Positions 61,302-64,000 of a stretch of 64,000 nucleotides of DNA are shown piece by piece. The notes under the pieces were generated by a model, which made no database searches, was not told the origin of the DNA, and saw only the letters and a list, made by a program, of their open reading frames with translations. The position numbers and the translations under genes are program-made. Source of the DNA: Aquabacterium sp. NJ1 (lineage in GTDB: Bacteria; Pseudomonadota; Gammaproteobacteria; Burkholderiales; Burkholderiaceae_C); contig NZ_JRKM01000001.1 in the NCBI RefSeq assembly GCF_000768065.1, forward strand, positions 1,240,001 to 1,304,000, read 5' to 3'. Numbering within the stretch: the first letter of the stretch is position 1; the number at the start of each line of letters is the position of its first letter.

Positions 61302-64000
61302 ATGCGTTTGCCCAAGCTGATTTCCGCGCCGTTCCACGTCACCCCCGCACGTCGGTTCAAACCCGTCTGCCTGGCCGCCCTGCTGGCCCTGAGCAGCGCG
61401 GCCCTGGCCTCCAGCAACGGCCTGGTGATCAGCCAGGTGTATGGCGGCGGTGGCGCCACCAGCGGCAGCCCCACGTACAAGAGCGACTACGTCGAGCTGT
61501 TCAACGCGGGCAGCACGGCCATCAACCTGTCGGGCCTTTCGCTGCAGTACGCCTCGGCCACGGGCACGGGCAACTTCTCGGGCAACCCGGTGACGGCACT
61601 GCCCAATGTGGCCGTGCAGCCTGGTCAATATTTCCTGATCAGCCTGACCACGTCCGGCACGGTGGGCGGAGCCCTGCCGGTCACCATCGATTTCGCAGGC
61701 AGTGCCAGCCTGAACATCAGCGCCACCGGCGGCAAGCTGGCTCTGGTCAACGGCACCGCTGGCCTGACCTGCAACGGCAGCAGTACCGTCTGCACCTCGG
61801 CCCAACTGGCCCAGATCGTCGACCTGGTGGGCTATGGCTCGGCCAACTTCTATGAAGGCAGCGGCGCGGCCCCGGCCCCCAGCACCACCACGGCCATCCT
61901 GCGTGCCAATGCTGGCTGCACGGACACCAACGTCAACACCAGCGACTTTGCAGCCGGCACCCCAGCCCCCCGCAACACAGCCACCCCGGTGCTCGTCTGC
62001 AGCGGCTCAGGTGGCGGTGGCGGCACGGGCGGTGGCACGGGCTCAGGCGGCACGCTCACCCCCATCCACAGCATCCAGGGCAATGGCAATACCAGCCCGT
62101 TCGTGGGCCAGACGGTCAGCACCAGCGGAGTGGTCACCAAGGTGAACAACAACGGCTTCTTCCTGCAAGACCCCAACCCCGACAGCGACCCCAGCACCTC
62201 CGAAGGCCTCTTCGTTTTCACCAGCACGGCCCCGACCGTGTCGGTGGGCCAGGCCATCACCCTGAGCGGCAAGGTCGCCGAGTTCAACACGGGCGCGGCC
62301 ACCAACACGCTGACGACCAGCCACACTGTCACCGAGCTCGCTTCACCCACCAACATCACGGTGGTGAGCAGCGGCAACAGCATCGCGCCGACGGTCATCA
62401 CCCTGCCCGCCACCGAGGCCCAGCTGGAGGCCCTGGAAGGCATGCTGGTGACGATCAACACGCAGCTCACGGCTTCGCAGAACTACTTCCTGGGCCGTTA
62501 TGGCCAGGTCACGCTGGCCGCCAACGGTCGCCTTGAAAAGCCCACCAACAAGTTCCGCCCCGGCACCGTGGACGCCATCAACATGGCATCCACGGTGCCC
62601 AGCGCCAGATCCTGCTGGACGATGGCAGCTCGCTGCAAAACCCCAACCCCACGCCTTACATCGGCGCCGACAACACCCTGCGTGCCGGCGACACCATCGA
62701 CAGCATCACCGGCGTGATCGACTACGGCCTGAGCACCAGCAGCAATGCCGGTCTGGCCAGCTACAAGATCCACCCGACCACGGCGGTGGCCTTCTCGCGC
62801 GTCAACCAGCGCAGCGCGCAACCCGCCGATGTGGGTGGCAATCTGCGCATTGCCAGCGCCAACCTGCTGAACTTCTTCACCACCTTCAGCGACGGCAACA
62901 CGGCCAGTGGCCAGAGCGGCCAGGGCTGCGCGCCCTCGGGCACCACGGCGGACTGCCGCGGCGCGGACTCCGCCGCCGAATTCACCCGCCAGCGCACCAA
63001 GCTGATTGCCGAGCTCGCGGCCATGAACGCCGATGTCGTCGGCCTGATGGAGCTGCAGAACAACGCCGCGGCCGTGCAGAACCTGGTGGACGGCCTCAAC
63101 AGCGTGATGGGCGCCAACACCTATGCCGTGGTGCCGGACCCGGCCAGCGGCGTGGGCTCGGACGCCATCAAGGTGGGCCTCATCTACAAGCTGGCCAAGG
63201 TCAGTCGCGTGGGCGCCTCGCTGAGCGACACGGACCCTGCGCACAAGCGCCCTTCCGTGGCCCAGACCTTTGCCGCACTCAACGGTGAGCAGTTCGCCGT
63301 GGTGGTCAACCACTTCAAGTCCAAGGGCAGCTGCCCCACGACCGCCGCCAACCTCGACCCGGATCAGGACCAGGGTGATGGCCAGGGCTGCTTCAACGCC
63401 ACCCGCGTGGCCGAAGCCACAGCCATCCAGACCTTCGTGGCCAACCTGCAGACCAGCACGGGCAACACCCGCGTCGTGCTGCTGGGCGACTTCAACGCCT
63501 ACAGCCAGGAAGATCCGATCTACAAGCTGACCAGCAATGGCTACACCGACCTGGCCGCCCGCTTCAGCGCCCAGCCCTACTCGTACGTGTTCGACGGCGA
63601 AGCCGGTGCCATCGACCACGCCGTGGCCACCTCCGCCTTCAACAGCCTGGTCACCGGCGCCATCGAATGGCACGTCAATGCCGACGAGCCCTTCGTGATC
63701 GACTACAACCTGGAGTTCAAGCAACCCGCCTGCGCCGCTTGTGGCCTGGATTACTACACCGCCACGCCCTACCGCTCGTCTGACCACGACCCGCTGCTGA
63801 TCGGCCTGAATCTGGTCCACGTCATCAACGGCAGCTCGCGCAGCGAGACCATCGTGGGCACACCGGGTGACGACCGCATCACCGGTGGCGCCGGTGCCGA
63901 CGTGATCACGGGTGGCGCAGGCCGCGACGTGTTCGTCTACACCAGCCTGCGCGATGCGCTGGACACCATCACCGACTTCACGCCCGGTGAAGACCGCATC
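61302..64000 (+). pseudogene. ExeM/NucH family extracellular endonuclease, frameshifted and cut by window end
   Basis: A secreted nuclease with a signal peptide, a lamin-tail domain (VISQVYGGGGATSGSPTY; DYVELFNAGSTAINLSGL), a Gly/Ser-rich linker, an OB-fold-like part, then an exonuclease-endonuclease-phosphatase domain (NADVVGLMELQNN; VVVNHFKSKGSC; LLGDFNAYSQEDP; SSDHDPLLIGL) and calcium-binding RTX nonapeptides (GTPGDDRITGGAGADVITGG) at the window edge. The first frame runs from 61302 and would stop at 62717. From 62603 homology continues one frame over (RQILLDDGSSLQNPNP) and stays open to base 64000. One extra C in CCC at 62598-62600 would restore the frame, so this is either a sequencing slip or a recent mutation. 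Confidence 0.82.

Overview
This window is high-GC chromosomal DNA from a betaproteobacterium of the order Burkholderiales (Comamonadaceae/Aquabacterium-like). The evidence is the layout of the aa3 cytochrome oxidase genes with their small assembly protein and DUF2970 protein, the iscRSUA-hscBA-fdx operon, an intracellular PHA depolymerase, a membrane-domain-less RnfB and two PEP-CTERM proteins. The genus is an inference.

Layout. 1-4.3 kb: cytochrome c oxidase operon (ctaC, ctaD, small assembly protein, ctaG, DUF2970, ctaE), all on the minus strand, with the end of ctaE outside the window. 4.6-10.2 kb: BioC-like methyltransferase, ComF, a PEP-CTERM protein, a TPR-methyltransferase, an SGNH esterase and an SDR. 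10.2-21.4 kb: an unusual accessory cluster. Two closely paralogous TonB-dependent receptors with a shared 72-nt leader flank a hybrid histidine kinase, a periplasmic binding protein and a translationally coupled operon of a ThDP enzyme with two citrate-synthase-fold proteins that lack canonical catalytic residues. 21.5-24.5 kb: a small coiled-coil protein, a cation:proton antiporter and a DUF389 membrane protein.

24.5-29.6 kb is a low-GC island next to tRNA-Val(CAC). It holds a WYL-domain regulator divergent from four genes: a 40-residue membrane peptide, a zinc-ribbon protein, a GIY-YIG nuclease-domain protein with a long helical/membrane-like tail, and a tail-anchored coiled-coil protein. 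Imperfect direct repeats carrying the first codons of a dead tyrosine integrase flank it. Beyond the left repeat lies a decayed second copy of the coiled-coil gene. I regard this as a candidate uncharacterised (possibly anti-phage) system.

29.7-43.9 kb is core: dnaQ-type exonuclease, an exported protein, a GMC dehydrogenase pair, the whole isc operon with a clear IscR-type promoter, a low-molecular-weight phosphatase, uvrB and an aromatic/aspartate aminotransferase. 44.4-53.9 kb concerns envelope functions and possibly metals: a third TonB receptor, a His-rich exported protein, a degenerate HNH-like protein, an MFS/spermidine-synthase fusion, a 2OG oxygenase, HupE/UreJ, a parvulin and a PCuAC-like protein. 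54-64 kb: a secreted PHP-domain protein, a second PEP-CTERM protein, a secreted radical-copper oxidase, phaZ, rnfB and a secreted ExeM/NucH nuclease with RTX repeats, which carries a frameshift and runs off the window.
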